A stretch of DNA of 64,000 nt, taken from Acanthopleuribacter pedis. GTDB lineage: Bacteria; Acidobacteriota; Holophagae; Acanthopleuribacterales; Acanthopleuribacteraceae. The stretch spans positions 1 through 64,000 of the forward strand of contig NZ_JAFREP010000046.1 in NCBI RefSeq assembly GCF_017377855.1. Direction: 5' to 3'. The translations under genes were made by a program, and so were the position numbers. Under the pieces are notes generated by a model, which saw only the letters and a list, made by a program, of their open reading frames with translations, was not told the origin of the DNA and searched no databases. Below, in pieces: positions 16,567-25,478 of this stretch (positions are counted from its first letter, which is position 1; each line of letters opens with the position of its first letter).

Positions 16567-17016
16567 AAAAAGCAACGCCGTTAAACCCTTGTTAATTCTG
16601 CACTTCCCAAACAGCGCCTTTTTTGCGCGCGCCGAGGCGGAAAAATCTGCCGCCCCGCTTCGCCGCACCGGAAAGATTTACCCAGCCCATCTCGAACCTT
16701 GCCGGCCGTGGTCGGAACCCGTGAAGAGCAATCCAACAACCCAACCGTCACCCACCTTTTTATGAGGAACCGCCGATGCGCCGAGATGCGGTTGCGAGGG
16801 AAGCAAGCGCGACAGGTTAGAATAAGGTCGTCCGATTCCCGCGAAAAGGTTTATGAGCGCCGCGCTTCTGCCGAAACAACGAGTAGACTTCTCTGATTGA
16901 ACGGCTGCCGACGCGCGGCCGGGCCCAGCGGCCTTCAGGGAACCCGGCGCGATTCACGCTTGAGCCGGCGAGGAAGCATTCGCGGCGGATTTGGCGGAAG
17001 GGAGAAAGAAGCATTC
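16567..17016. other. Divergent intergenic region between flgD and the 959-residue gene
   Basis: About 450 bases without a credible gene. A GC-rich segment with GCGCGCGCC lies near 16625-16633. An AT-containing TAGAAT hexamer at about 16818 might be a -10 element for the rightward gene, but no well-spaced -35 element is present. No strong regulator site is seen. Confidence 0.3.
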
Positions 17017-19896
17017 ATGCCATGGCGAGAAATGGACGGTGTGCGCCCCAAAGCGTTTAATGCCCAACGCATCAACGAAACCACCGCCGATTTACAGAGT
17101 TCGTACAGCCGCCATTCCACCCCGTACCGACAGATCGTGGGCGGCATCGTCGACGACATCAACCAACGCAACCGCGGCGTGTTGACCAAAATCGACATCG
17201 CCGAGTTGCGCGATCAAATGGGTCACCTGCTGTATTTCTCCATCAAACATCTGCCCTTACCGGTCCCCTACGACGTCGAGTACCTGCCGCTCCTAAAAAG
17301 TCACTTCCGCAATCCCACCGTGATTGTGATGCGCCGCATCCGTCGTCTTTTGATGGCGCCGCACCGACGCATTTTGACCAAGCTGGAGGAAGAACAGGCT
17401 CGCGAGCGTCACCTCAGCTTCCACAACCTCGACGTCAGCCGCCGCATGCGCAGCGGGATAGAGGAAATGCAGCGATACCAATCGATGTCGAAACTGACCA
17501 AATCGGTCTCGCGCAAGTTGGACATTCTCACCAAGGCGTTGCATGTGCCCGCCCAGTTCCACGCCGAGTTTAAGGTGTTCTTGCAGATGATCGACGACCC
17601 TCACCACCTGCGCCACCAGGAAGCGGTGAAGTGGGTGGCCGGTTCACCGTTTCAGGGCAACCTCAAGGTTTTGCGCAAGGTGATCGAAGACGGTTTGCAC
17701 CTGCTGGACGGCAAAAGTAACGAAATTTTTGATGAAATGGAACGCTTGAGCGGCATGTCGCTGAACCGCAACATGGACGCGCTTGAGGTACATGCCAACT
17801 GGTTCGCCCTGGGCGCGAGCCAGAAACGCGGCGAAGATTTTGTTACCCTGTTCAGCAACGAGGAGCAGGTGGAGCGCAAGTTGAAGCGAACCACTTGGTT
17901 CATGGTGCGGGCCGTCTGGGACGCCGACGCCTTCCGTGGCTTGATCGACAGCCTGTTCCCTTCCCAACGGGAGCTACAGGAGAATTTGGGCAAGCTGGCC
18001 GCGATCTATTTTGATATTGAGGAAAAGATCCGCACCATTACCCGGCCCGACGGTGAACCCAACCAAGCCATCGACAACGACGCGACGCTGGGCACCTTGA
18101 GCGAAAAAGAAGCGGCTGAAGCACGGGCGTGGTTGCAAACGAACAAGACGCAACTCCAGCGGCTCAAGCTGGAACTGTTCCAAATCCTGATTGATCTCAA
18201 GAAAAAATACCCCGACTTGGCCCTGCCCGACGCGATCAGCGCGATGGTGGAATCGGAAATCGGCGACCAAGGCGACAAACCCAAGGACACAACCCAACCA
18301 CGCTTGTCGATTCTGGACCTGCACCAAAACTTCGAGCAATTGCAGGACCGCGCCCAAGTCAGCGACGGCGCACTTTTAGCCGATTGGCTGGCCTTGCGCA
18401 AAAAGATCCTGCAGCGGTTGGCGATGTTCGGCGACACCTTAATGCACCGACAGTTACGCGCGGATTGCAGCGATTTCGGGGAATACGAACGCAAGCTGCT
18501 GGATTTCGCCGCGGCCGAATCGCGGTTGGAAGAATTGCGCATGAACTGCGAGGAGCAGCTGATTACCTGCTACCGCGACATGTCCTACCAAGGCGTTGAA
18601 GAAACGGTGTTGCAGGAGGCCTTGGATCTGATCATGGACCGCAACCTCATGCAACTTAAGAAGTTGGATTACAGCGTATTGGACGCTGATCACTACGCCG
18701 ACATGGTGGACCGAGCGCTGCAGTTTGCGCCGGAAGAATGCATGTACCAGTTGGATCAACTGCTGCACGAGATGCATTCCCTGCCGCGCCAGGAGCAATT
18801 GATCCACGCGCTGAGTGATTGGGAATCGCAACTGAAGAAAAAGGAATACGAAGCCAAGCAAGCCTTCATTTTCGAGAACGAACAGCGCCTGCAAAAAATC
18901 GTCGACGACCTGCGCGCGGAGTTACGCGAGCGCATCGAGGACGTGCCGGTGCGGCCGGCGCGTTTGCGATTCGAGATTTTTTCGCTGTCGGACTGCTTCG
19001 CGGGCAACCTGCGCACCTTGCTGCGGGCGCTGTTGCGTTCAGCGCCTTTGGTCACCAGCCAACAGGAAGGCGAACGCCTGATCGACAACATCCAATCAAT
19101 TGAGAGTCAGGTCATTGAAGCGCAACGACTTACCCGCAAGGGCGGCGAATCGCAGGATCGCTTGCGGGAGTTGTCGCGGGCCGGTTTGTTGCCCAAGGTG
19201 ATTATTGAAGAGCTGAAAAAAGACATGGTCGGCAATTTCGACGATCTCAATACGCTGCTAGGCGAGGTCAATGAAGGTTTGAAGGAAGTGCGCCAATTGC
19301 AAAACCGGTTCGGCGGCCACTTCGAAACCTCGCAGTTTAAGGTGACGATCAACATCGACGACTTGGAGCGCTTGAAGGGCATTTACAGCTTCGTGGAGAA
19401 CATCACTTTGATGGATGTGAAACGGTTCGGGGTGGTGTACCAGCACAAGAACCAGTTGATGGATGATTTATACGAGCGGGCCTACAACAAGGCGCCGGAG
19501 GTTCCGCCGAACATTGTCAAACAGATCAACCGCCGCGCTTATAAAAAGTACAAGGACGACAAACGGGTCCCGATGGACCTCAAGATCGACATGTTGCGCG
19601 ATGTACCGGAGATTTTGGAATCGGAAACCGAGCTGTTGGTACGCACCTTAAATTTTGTGAGCATGCAGCAGATCCGCGAAAAGGCGCTGTACAAAGGCAT
19701 TTTGCACATGATGAGCGCGGTCAAAAAAGCGGACCGCGAGCGCTTACGGGTGTTGCGGCGCATTTGGATGTACTACCGCAAGCGCTTGCAGCAATTTAAA
19801 CCTCGCAACTTCATCAAAAACTACGACACAAACGTGCGCTGTTTGATCACGGACGTGCAGGAATTGGTCGGCGACCGCCTGGAGGATTTGCGCTAG
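17017..19896 (+). CDS. Large helical cytoplasmic protein of unknown function
   Basis: 959 residues from the ATG at 17017 (GGAAGGGAG upstream); the frame opens 40 codons earlier at a TTG but that part is Arg/Gly-rich and looks non-coding. I do not recognise the family. No signal peptide, no membrane segment and no cysteine cluster or nucleotide-binding loop is visible. The sequence is rich in Leu, Arg, Glu, Lys and Asp, with long heptad-like stretches (about residues 320-440, 540-680 and 730-830) that suggest helical bundles or coiled coils, ending in a basic region (residues about 890-940). It is transcribed divergently from the flagellar hook unit, with no other gene between, so a link to motility or to a large cytoplasmic assembly is possible but unproven. 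Confidence 0.85.
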   Translation: MPWREMDGVRPKAFNAQRINETTADLQSSYSRHSTPYRQIVGGIVDDINQRNRGVLTKIDIAELRDQMGHLLYFSIKHLPLPVPYDVEYLPLLKSHFRNPTVIVMRRIRRLLMAPHRRILTKLEEEQARERHLSFHNLDVSRRMRSGIEEMQRYQSMSKLTKSVSRKLDILTKALHVPAQFHAEFKVFLQMIDDPHHLRHQEAVKWVAGSPFQGNLKVLRKVIEDGLHLLDGKSNEIFDEMERLSGMSLNRNMDALEVHANWFALGASQKRGEDFVTLFSNEEQVERKLKRTTWFMVRAVWDADAFRGLIDSLFPSQRELQENLGKLAAIYFDIEEKIRTITRPDGEPNQAIDNDATLGTLSEKEAAEARAWLQTNKTQLQRLKLELFQILIDLKKKYPDLALPDAISAMVESEIGDQGDKPKDTTQPRLSILDLHQNFEQLQDRAQVSDGALLADWLALRKKILQRLAMFGDTLMHRQLRADCSDFGEYERKLLDFAAAESRLEELRMNCEEQLITCYRDMSYQGVEETVLQEALDLIMDRNLMQLKKLDYSVLDADHYADMVDRALQFAPEECMYQLDQLLHEMHSLPRQEQLIHALSDWESQLKKKEYEAKQAFIFENEQRLQKIVDDLRAELRERIEDVPVRPARLRFEIFSLSDCFAGNLRTLLRALLRSAPLVTSQQEGERLIDNIQSIESQVIEAQRLTRKGGESQDRLRELSRAGLLPKVIIEELKKDMVGNFDDLNTLLGEVNEGLKEVRQLQNRFGGHFETSQFKVTINIDDLERLKGIYSFVENITLMDVKRFGVVYQHKNQLMDDLYERAYNKAPEVPPNIVKQINRRAYKKYKDDKRVPMDLKIDMLRDVPEILESETELLVRTLNFVSMQQIREKALYKGILHMMSAVKKADRERLRVLRRIWMYYRKRLQQFKPRNFIKNYDTNVRCLITDVQELVGDRLEDLR

Positions 19897-20221
19897 CGGA
19901 AAAACACCCCGCGGCGCCAACCCATCCAGCACACGCGGGATCGGCCCCCGGTAGGCATTCCGCCAAGGGATCGCACCCAAGGGTAGAGAACACACGGAAA
20001 AACACGGCGCGGGACTTTCCCAAACACTTGACGCCATTGGGGGAACCTCTGCTGGAGGGTGATCAGGCCGCCCCGAGGTCGCCGCCCTTCCCCGAATAAG
20101 TAAGCCGTCTCAGCTTTATAGAAAGATGGGTCGCCCGGTGGAAGCCGTGTATGATGCAAACAACGACCGTCGGGTTAGACCCTGTTCGCATGTCGCACGC
20201 ATTGCCGCGGGGAGCGTCACC
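19897..20221. other. Intergenic gap before the hydrolase gene
   Basis: About 325 bases, GC-rich at the left and slightly AT-richer near 20090-20125. No terminator with a T-run, no repeat and no RNA gene recognised. Short open frames on the minus strand have no supporting start signal. Confidence 0.3.
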
Positions 20222-21457
20222 ATGGAAAAGGCCAAAGCGACCGATCACCATCAACCTGCCCATGCCTTGCAAGGCGTCGGGCGGCTGACCGTGGATGCGG
20301 TTCACGGGATAACCGACTTAGTCGAAGCCCTGCACCTCGCCATCAACCACCTTGCGGCGGTTCGCGGGGCACCGGATCGCACCCACACCCGGGGCATCAC
20401 CGGATTGGTCTACCGCCAAATCCGCGCGGTAACCTCGTTGGTCGGCTGGGGCGTCGATCCCTTGTTGGCCCAACTAGCCCGAGCGCTCGACCAACAAGCA
20501 CCCTATGCATCACAGCGTGATACCCTCACGGCGGTGCTGAACGGCGTCATCGGCGACCACCTCGCGGCACAAAATAACCCCTTGGCCATTCCCATGCAAT
20601 TACGCCGAGACGGGCAGGCCGTCTCCGGCGAAAGCCTGGCCCAAGCCCTCTCAAACGAACAGCCCCGTCTTTTAATCCTGATTCACGGCTTGTGCATGAA
20701 CGATCTCAAATGGCGACGGGGGGACCACGATCACGGTGCCGCGCTTGCCCGTGATTTGGGATTCACCCCGGTCTATCTGCGCTACAACACCGGGCGTCAT
20801 GTTTCCGAAAACGGCCGCGCGCTGGCGACGCTTTTGGACGCCACCGTCACCGAGCTAGAGGCCCGCCTGAAAAAGCCGGTCCCCTGCTACGTGCTGGCCC
20901 ACAGCATGGGCGGCTTGGTCAGTCGAAGTGCCTGCTTTTACGGCGCGGCGACGGGTCATGCCTGGCCGCACCGGTTACGCGCGCTGGTCTGCCTGGGCAC
21001 GCCCCATCAAGGATCGATGTGGGAAAAAACCGGCAATCTGGTCGACACGCTCTTGGACGGCCATCCCTACAGCGCCCCCTTTTCACGCTTGGGCAAGATA
21101 CGCAGTTGCGGTATCACCGATCTGCGGTTCGGCAATGTGGTTGACGCGGATTGGCAAAATAGGGACCGATTCGCCATGGCCGCCAACCCACGTACCCCAA
21201 CCCCCTTACCCGAGGGCACTGCCTGTTTTGCACTCGCGGGTAGTCAAACGACCACCCAAGAGGGCCCGGTCACCGATTGGCTCGGCGACGGTTTGGTAAG
21301 CGTGGACAGCGCCCTCGGTCGCCACAACAACCCAGCCCTGGCCCTCGCTTTTCCTGAAGACCGGCAATGGGTGGCACGCGGCGTCAACCACTTAGCCCTG
21401 CACGATAAGCCGGGTGTGTACGACGTGATTCACGGGTGGCTGCGCAGCGTGGGGTGA
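20222..21457 (+). CDS. Lipase/esterase-like alpha/beta hydrolase
   Basis: 411 residues; ATG at 20222 with GGGGAG 7 bases upstream. After a variable N-terminal region (1-150) comes the alpha/beta-hydrolase core: oxyanion-hole motif ILIHGLCMND and nucleophile elbow AHSMGG (Ser in GxSxG-like HSMGG), followed by LVCLGTPHQGS, a signature of PGAP1/triacylglycerol-lipase-like proteins. A C-terminal Asp in WLGDGLVSVDSAL and His in GVNHLALHD can complete the triad. No signal peptide, so probably cytoplasmic or peripheral. The substrate cannot be deduced. It stands alone on the plus strand. Confidence 0.85.
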   Translation: MEKAKATDHHQPAHALQGVGRLTVDAVHGITDLVEALHLAINHLAAVRGAPDRTHTRGITGLVYRQIRAVTSLVGWGVDPLLAQLARALDQQAPYASQRDTLTAVLNGVIGDHLAAQNNPLAIPMQLRRDGQAVSGESLAQALSNEQPRLLILIHGLCMNDLKWRRGDHDHGAALARDLGFTPVYLRYNTGRHVSENGRALATLLDATVTELEARLKKPVPCYVLAHSMGGLVSRSACFYGAATGHAWPHRLRALVCLGTPHQGSMWEKTGNLVDTLLDGHPYSAPFSRLGKIRSCGITDLRFGNVVDADWQNRDRFAMAANPRTPTPLPEGTACFALAGSQTTTQEGPVTDWLGDGLVSVDSALGRHNNPALALAFPEDRQWVARGVNHLALHDKPGVYDVIHGWLRSVG

Positions 21458-21670
21458 GCCGGCGTGAAGACCGAATGCTACAGGAACACGTGCCCCACCA
21501 AACCTCTCCAAGCGGCTCAATCTGCGCCACTTATCGACCAGCGTCCGTCCAAGTTTTGGCGAACGTCCCGTTTTCCTCTACAATGCCTATGTCCTGCACC
21601 CTTGCCATTTGTTTCCCTTTTGGACCTAGCCCCCCCGCCCTATTCGCAGCCAGGGTCGGTGGGCGCGCGG

Positions 21671-21700
21671 TTGTCAATCGCCCCCGCGGCGTTATAGACT
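21671..21700 (+). promoter_or_regulatory. Putative sigma-70 promoter of the symporter gene
   Basis: TTGTCA at 21671-21676 and TATAGA at 21693-21698 (16-base spacer) or TAGACT at 21695-21700 (18-base spacer). The gene starts at 21740, giving a short leader. Confidence 0.5.
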
Positions 21701-21739
21701 ACAACTGACATATCACAAATATCCCAACAAGGCTCTTTT

Positions 21740-23173
21740 ATGACGCATCCATCTTCTTCCGCCCCCCGTTTCTCCTCCAAACTCGCCATGATCCTTACCT
21801 GCATGGGCATGGCCGTCGGTACCGGCAACATTTGGCGTTTTCCCCGTCAGGTCGCCCAATACGACGGCGGCACCTTCCTCATCCCCTGGATCCTTTTCCT
21901 TTTCCTGTGGTCCGTGCCCCTGCTGATGGTGGAACTCGGCGCGGGCCAACACGCCCGCCGCGGGCCCTTCGGCGCCTTCGCCAAACTCGCCGGCCCCAAA
22001 TTCGCATGGATGGGCGGTTTCGTGACCATCTGTACCATGCTGATTATGTGCTACTACGCGGTGGTCACCGGCTGGACCCTCAAATACGCCTTACTCGCCG
22101 TGAGCGGCGCGCTCAACGATGTCACCGCCGAATCCTCGATCAAAATTTTCGACGATTTTCGCAGCACGCCCCAAGCCTTGTTATTCCACGCAATTGCGCT
22201 CGCGCTCGCCGGCTTTTTTGTTTATCGCGGTACCAAAGGCATCGAATGGCTCAACAAAATACTGATCCCCGCGCTGATCGCCATCCTGCTTTTTGGCGCG
22301 GTGAACGCGCTGATGCTGCCCAACGCAAGCGACGGCCTCGCCTACCTGACCGACATCAAATGGGACAAACTCGCCGAACCCGGCCACTGGATCGCGGGCC
22401 TGACCCAATCGGCCTGGTCCACCGGCGCGGGCTGGGGCCTGATGCTGACCTACGCGGTTTACGCCCGCGACAATGAAGATCCGGTCACCACCCCGATGGC
22501 CACCGGCAGCGGCAACAACGGCATTGAACTCATTGTGGCGCTGCTGATCTTCCCTGCGGTTTTTTCGCTGATGGCCGGCGCCGGCACCGATCTCGTCGGC
22601 GGCACCTCCAGCAAAGGCGGCATCGCCTTCCAAGTCATTCCCATGCTGTTTGGCCAAATGAGCGGCGGCTACCTGCTCAACGTGCTGTTTTTCTCCGGGC
22701 TCGCTTTTGCCGCGCTCACCTCGTTGGTTGCCATGGTTGAGTTGAGCACGCGCTTTTTTATGGACTTCAAAATCAGCCGCCCTAAAGCCCTGGTCATCGC
22801 CCTGGTTTTGGGTTTGGTACTCGGCGCCCCCAGCGCGCTCAGCGACACCATCTTCGACGACCAAGACTTCATCTGGGCGATCGGCCTGATCGTTTCCGGC
22901 CTGTTTATGTGTTTTATGGTGCTTCGCTTCGGCGCTGAACGTTTTGCCGAGGAAATCCTCAACAAAAACGCCACCGTCCTCAAAATCGGCCCCTGGTTCA
23001 AAGGATTGATGATCCTGGTCCTCCTCGAAGGCCTGGTCCTGCTGGCTTGGTGGATGACGGCCCTGGTCCAATTCGGAACCAACTGGCTGATCAGTTGCCT
23101 GGTCCAATTCGGCCTGGTGATCGGTGTTCTGATCGCCGCCAACAGCTACCTGGTCAAACACCTCAAGGACTGA
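21740..23173 (+). CDS. Sodium-dependent transporter of the NSS/SNF family
   Basis: 477 residues with 11-12 hydrophobic helices. The first helix has the family hallmark GMAVGTGNIWRFPRQVAQYD, whose unwound Gly-rich middle binds sodium and substrate in LeuT-type proteins. QSAWSTGAGWGLMLTYAVY is the conserved sixth-helix region. It probably imports an amino acid or related small solute with Na+ into the cytoplasm. No SD as strong as neighbours is seen, but the start (MTHPSSSAPRFSSKLAM) fits the family, with a short cytoplasmic tail before helix 1. Confidence 0.92.
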   Translation: MTHPSSSAPRFSSKLAMILTCMGMAVGTGNIWRFPRQVAQYDGGTFLIPWILFLFLWSVPLLMVELGAGQHARRGPFGAFAKLAGPKFAWMGGFVTICTMLIMCYYAVVTGWTLKYALLAVSGALNDVTAESSIKIFDDFRSTPQALLFHAIALALAGFFVYRGTKGIEWLNKILIPALIAILLFGAVNALMLPNASDGLAYLTDIKWDKLAEPGHWIAGLTQSAWSTGAGWGLMLTYAVYARDNEDPVTTPMATGSGNNGIELIVALLIFPAVFSLMAGAGTDLVGGTSSKGGIAFQVIPMLFGQMSGGYLLNVLFFSGLAFAALTSLVAMVELSTRFFMDFKISRPKALVIALVLGLVLGAPSALSDTIFDDQDFIWAIGLIVSGLFMCFMVLRFGAERFAEEILNKNATVLKIGPWFKGLMILVLLEGLVLLAWWMTALVQFGTNWLISCLVQFGLVIGVLIAANSYLVKHLKD

Positions 23174-23341
23174 CGCCTCGCCCGCATAACCCAGGTGGGT
23201 TTCGCTTCGCGGCGAAAACCTGGGAAATGCGGGCTCGCGGGAGCCGTTACCCGCGCCGGCGCGTTTCTTCTGTTTTATGTTCGGCCCCGATTTGGTTATG
23301 ATCGGGGCAACAGACGAACAATCGGCACCAAGGGAGATAAC

Positions 23342-23713
23342 ATGGCGGTAAACGGTTTATTGATGATGCATGTGATCAGCAAGGACCTCGAGGCAACCCG
23401 TAATTTTTACGGCGAGGTCCTGGGCTTGGCCGAGCAAGCACCGATGGAAGGTGAAAAAGCCTTCGGCGAAGCGGGCAACACGCAAATTTGGCCAATGGCG
23501 GCGATGGACCCGGCCCAGGAAGGCGCCCCCAAACCCGGCGACATTATTATGGTAATGAGCTGCGACGACGTGCGCGCCGAATACCAGCGCATGCAAGAAG
23601 ACGGCGTCCAGTTTATGATCGAACCGAGCAATCCCTACGGCCCTTGGGAAGCCCACCTGCGCGATCCCAACGGGCTCTGGATTACCCTGATGGAAATCCC
23701 ACTCAAAAAATAA
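23342..23713 (+). CDS. VOC (glyoxalase/dioxygenase-fold) family protein
   Basis: 123 residues; ATG at 23342 with GGGAGA upstream, the longer frame to 23195 being unlikely. One VOC module pair: strand MMHVISKDLEATRNFYGEVLGL at the N-terminus (split around Asp/Glu) and DPNGLWITLMEIPL at the C-terminus. Metal ligands cannot be set with confidence: His8-like and a C-terminal Glu are present. Such proteins include glyoxalases and antibiotic-binding proteins; the function here is unknown. Confidence 0.85.
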   Translation: MAVNGLLMMHVISKDLEATRNFYGEVLGLAEQAPMEGEKAFGEAGNTQIWPMAAMDPAQEGAPKPGDIIMVMSCDDVRAEYQRMQEDGVQFMIEPSNPYGPWEAHLRDPNGLWITLMEIPLKK

Positions 23714-23747
23714 TCGGTGCCCCGCTTTCCCCCGCGACGGTTCGGCG

Positions 23748-23987
23748 CTAAAGCCCGGCCGTCACGATGGGCACCAACACATAAACAAAAAAGCCGCGGG
23801 TGACGCCCGAGCCCCAAAAAAGCGACAGTTTGAATTCAGCCCACACATCGGCGCGCCATTCACCTCGCAACAACGAAATCTAGTTGGGGGTAATCGAATA
23901 TTCCAGCGCCTCGTTAAGTGCCTCCCAGGTGCCGAACAGCAGCTTAAACATGACGGCGTACACAACCGCCGCGGTGGTAAGTCCCAT
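23748..23987 (-). pseudogene. Small membrane protein paralogue interrupted by an in-frame TAG
   Basis: Starting at the ATG at 23987 (MGLTTAAVVYAVMFKLLFG) the frame runs to TAG at 23880-23882, then continues in the same frame as ISLLRGEWRADVWAEFKLSL to a TAG at 23748-23750. The whole is collinear with the intact 80-residue gene next door (24086-24328): ITPN-stop-ISLLRGEW aligns with ITPDIISMFRGDF, and DVWAEFKLSL with DLWAEFRLTL. So it is a tandem duplicate with one nonsense codon and no frameshift. Upstream GGAGG is 17 bases away. Either a young pseudogene or a truncated product of about 35 residues. Confidence 0.75.
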
Positions 23988-24085
23988 TATTTCAGCCAAA
24001 ACGCCCTCCGCTTCAATGATTCGCAACAAGCCTTGTGAGGGGATTAGGCAAAACGCGCACACAAACGGCCGGCCCGCTGCTTAGG

Positions 24086-24328
24086 TTAAAGGCTCATCCA
24101 CTGGGAAACCATCACGTACACACCGAACCCGGCGGCGGGACCCGACAGCAGCCAGAGCGTTAGACGAAACTCGGCCCACAGATCCTCGCCAAAATCACCG
24201 CGAAACATCGAAATGATGTCGGGCGTGATGCCGTAACGCAGCGCTTCCTTAAAATCGGTCCAGCTGCCAAACAAAATTTGAAACATAAACAACCAAATGA
24301 TCACCGCCGATGCGGCGCCCATGCCCAT
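24086..24328 (-). CDS. Small two-helix membrane protein, unknown function
   Basis: 80 residues; ATG at 24328 with GGAG 6 bases upstream. Two hydrophobic segments (about 5-20 and 57-75) flank a conserved-looking loop (FKEALRYGITPDIISMFRGD, then DLWAEFRL). I recognise similar small hypothetical proteins from other bacteria but no function. The damaged duplicate lies just downstream (23748-23987) and a long palindromic element begins 18 bases upstream of its start. Confidence 0.75.
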   Translation of the reverse strand: MGMGAASAVIIWLFMFQILFGSWTDFKEALRYGITPDIISMFRGDFGEDLWAEFRLTLWLLSGPAAGFGVYVMVSQWMSL

Positions 24329-24345
24329 CCCACGCTCCTTTCTTA

Positions 24346-24522
24346 CCTAAGAAGCGCGATAAGAGCGTGAGATTTTCGCTAAAGATCTGGAGCGAAATGG
24401 CTTGAAAAAAGCGGGCCGGGGTCGCGCACGACGCGCACCCACTGGGTGCGGTGAGCATTTTTACAGGCCGTTGCAGCCCAGAGGTTTAGCGAAAATCTCC
24501 GCGAGTTATCGCGTTTCTTAGG
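24346..24522. repeat. Long imperfect palindromic element, copy 1
   Basis: The arm beginning CCTAAGAAGCGCGAT (24346-24360) is complemented by ATCGCGTTTCTTAGG (24508-24522), and pairing continues inward through AGATTTTCGCTAAA / TTTAGCGAAAATCT and looser matches, to a central hairpin CGCACCCA-C-TGGGTGCG at 24434-24450. The whole folds into one rod of about 175 bases. A related element lies at 40274-40446; CTGGGCTGCAAC occurs in both in opposite orientation. No ORF inside. It has the look of a MITE or large REP-type repeat. Confidence 0.8.
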
Positions 24523-24621
24523 TCTTAATGCCAATGCGGCCGAACCCTTGTTCTCATCAGGGTGCAACCGTTTATTCGTGCGTGAGCCGGCATCGGAAAG
24601 GGACAGAGCACGGGAAAAAAG

Positions 24622-25356
24622 TCACATCTCGGCCGGTGGTCCCTCATAGCCGTTCATCTCACGGTCACACAAATCGTCCCAGCCAAATCGGGAAAACAAG
24701 GCCTGGAAATCACGGCCCACGGGGGCTTTCAACACCAGCGCCTCCCCGGTAACGGGATGGGTAAATGACAACAGGCGCGATTCCAACAGCAACCGCTGAC
24801 TCTCGCAATGTTCGCGGAACACGCGGTTGTTACGCCCATCCCCGTGCATGGTATCGCCAATCAGCGGATGGCCCGCCCTGGCCAAATGGCGGCGGATTTG
24901 ATGGCGCCGCCCCGTTTTCGGCCAAATTTCGAGCAGGGTGTAACGGGCCTCGGGAAAGTTGTGGACGGGCACGGGTAAGGTGAGGTGACGCAGCGGCGCA
25001 TAGCGGGTTTCGGCCTCCTGCATCTGGTCCAACTCTTCGTTTTTCAGCGGCCGGTCGATCAATCCCGGCTCGCGCACGAACCCACGCACAAACGCCCAAT
25101 ACCCTTTTTCCACCTGATGCTCGCGGATCTGTTCCGAGATCAGCCCGGCGATTTCCGACGACAGCGCAAAAATCAGCAGGCCGGAGGTGGCCCGGTCCAA
25201 ACGATGAACGGGATACACGTGACACCCCAACTGGTTGCGCACCAGTTGCAAAGCAAAACGTCGGTCACGGGACATGGCGGTGCGGTGCACCAACAGGGCG
25301 CTCGGTTTAAAAACTGCTACCAAATGGTCGTCGCGATAAAGTACATCGAGTTTCAA
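24622..25356 (-). CDS. truC: RluA-family tRNA pseudouridine synthase, TruC-like
   Basis: 244 residues. Catalytic motif HRLDRATSG at 51-59, with Asp54 the nucleophile. VHRTAMSRDRRFALQLVRNQ and the C-terminal RRHQIRRHLARAGHPLIGD are typical of TruC, which makes pseudouridine 65 in tRNA. Length fits TruC and there is no N-terminal S4 domain as in RluC/RluD. Another RluA-family specificity cannot be excluded. It follows eno on the minus strand beyond a terminator hairpin. Confidence 0.88.
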   Translation of the reverse strand: MKLDVLYRDDHLVAVFKPSALLVHRTAMSRDRRFALQLVRNQLGCHVYPVHRLDRATSGLLIFALSSEIAGLISEQIREHQVEKGYWAFVRGFVREPGLIDRPLKNEELDQMQEAETRYAPLRHLTLPVPVHNFPEARYTLLEIWPKTGRRHQIRRHLARAGHPLIGDTMHGDGRNNRVFREHCESQRLLLESRLLSFTHPVTGEALVLKAPVGRDFQALFSRFGWDDLCDREMNGYEGPPAEM

Positions 25357-25428
25357 AAGAACCCCCCGCTCAAGTTGAAGGCCTATTAAACACGATTCGC
25401 CGCCAAAAAGCCGGCGGCCAAACGCAAA

Positions 25429-25462
25429 AACGGCCGACCCCGTGGGAACGGGATCGGCCGTT
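25429..25462 (-). terminator. Rho-independent terminator of eno
   Basis: AACGGCCGACCCCGT (25429-25443) pairs with ACGGGATCGGCCGTT (25448-25462), one mismatch, loop of four; on the minus strand it is followed by TTTGCGTTTGG. It lies 17 bases beyond the eno stop. Confidence 0.8.
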
Positions 25463-25478
25463 GCGAAGCGTGGTGCGC

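Noticed and set aside
22181..23161. 326-codon minus-strand frame
   Set aside because: Antisense of the symporter gene, highly charged and Gln/Gly-rich, which is the expected complement of hydrophobic helices.
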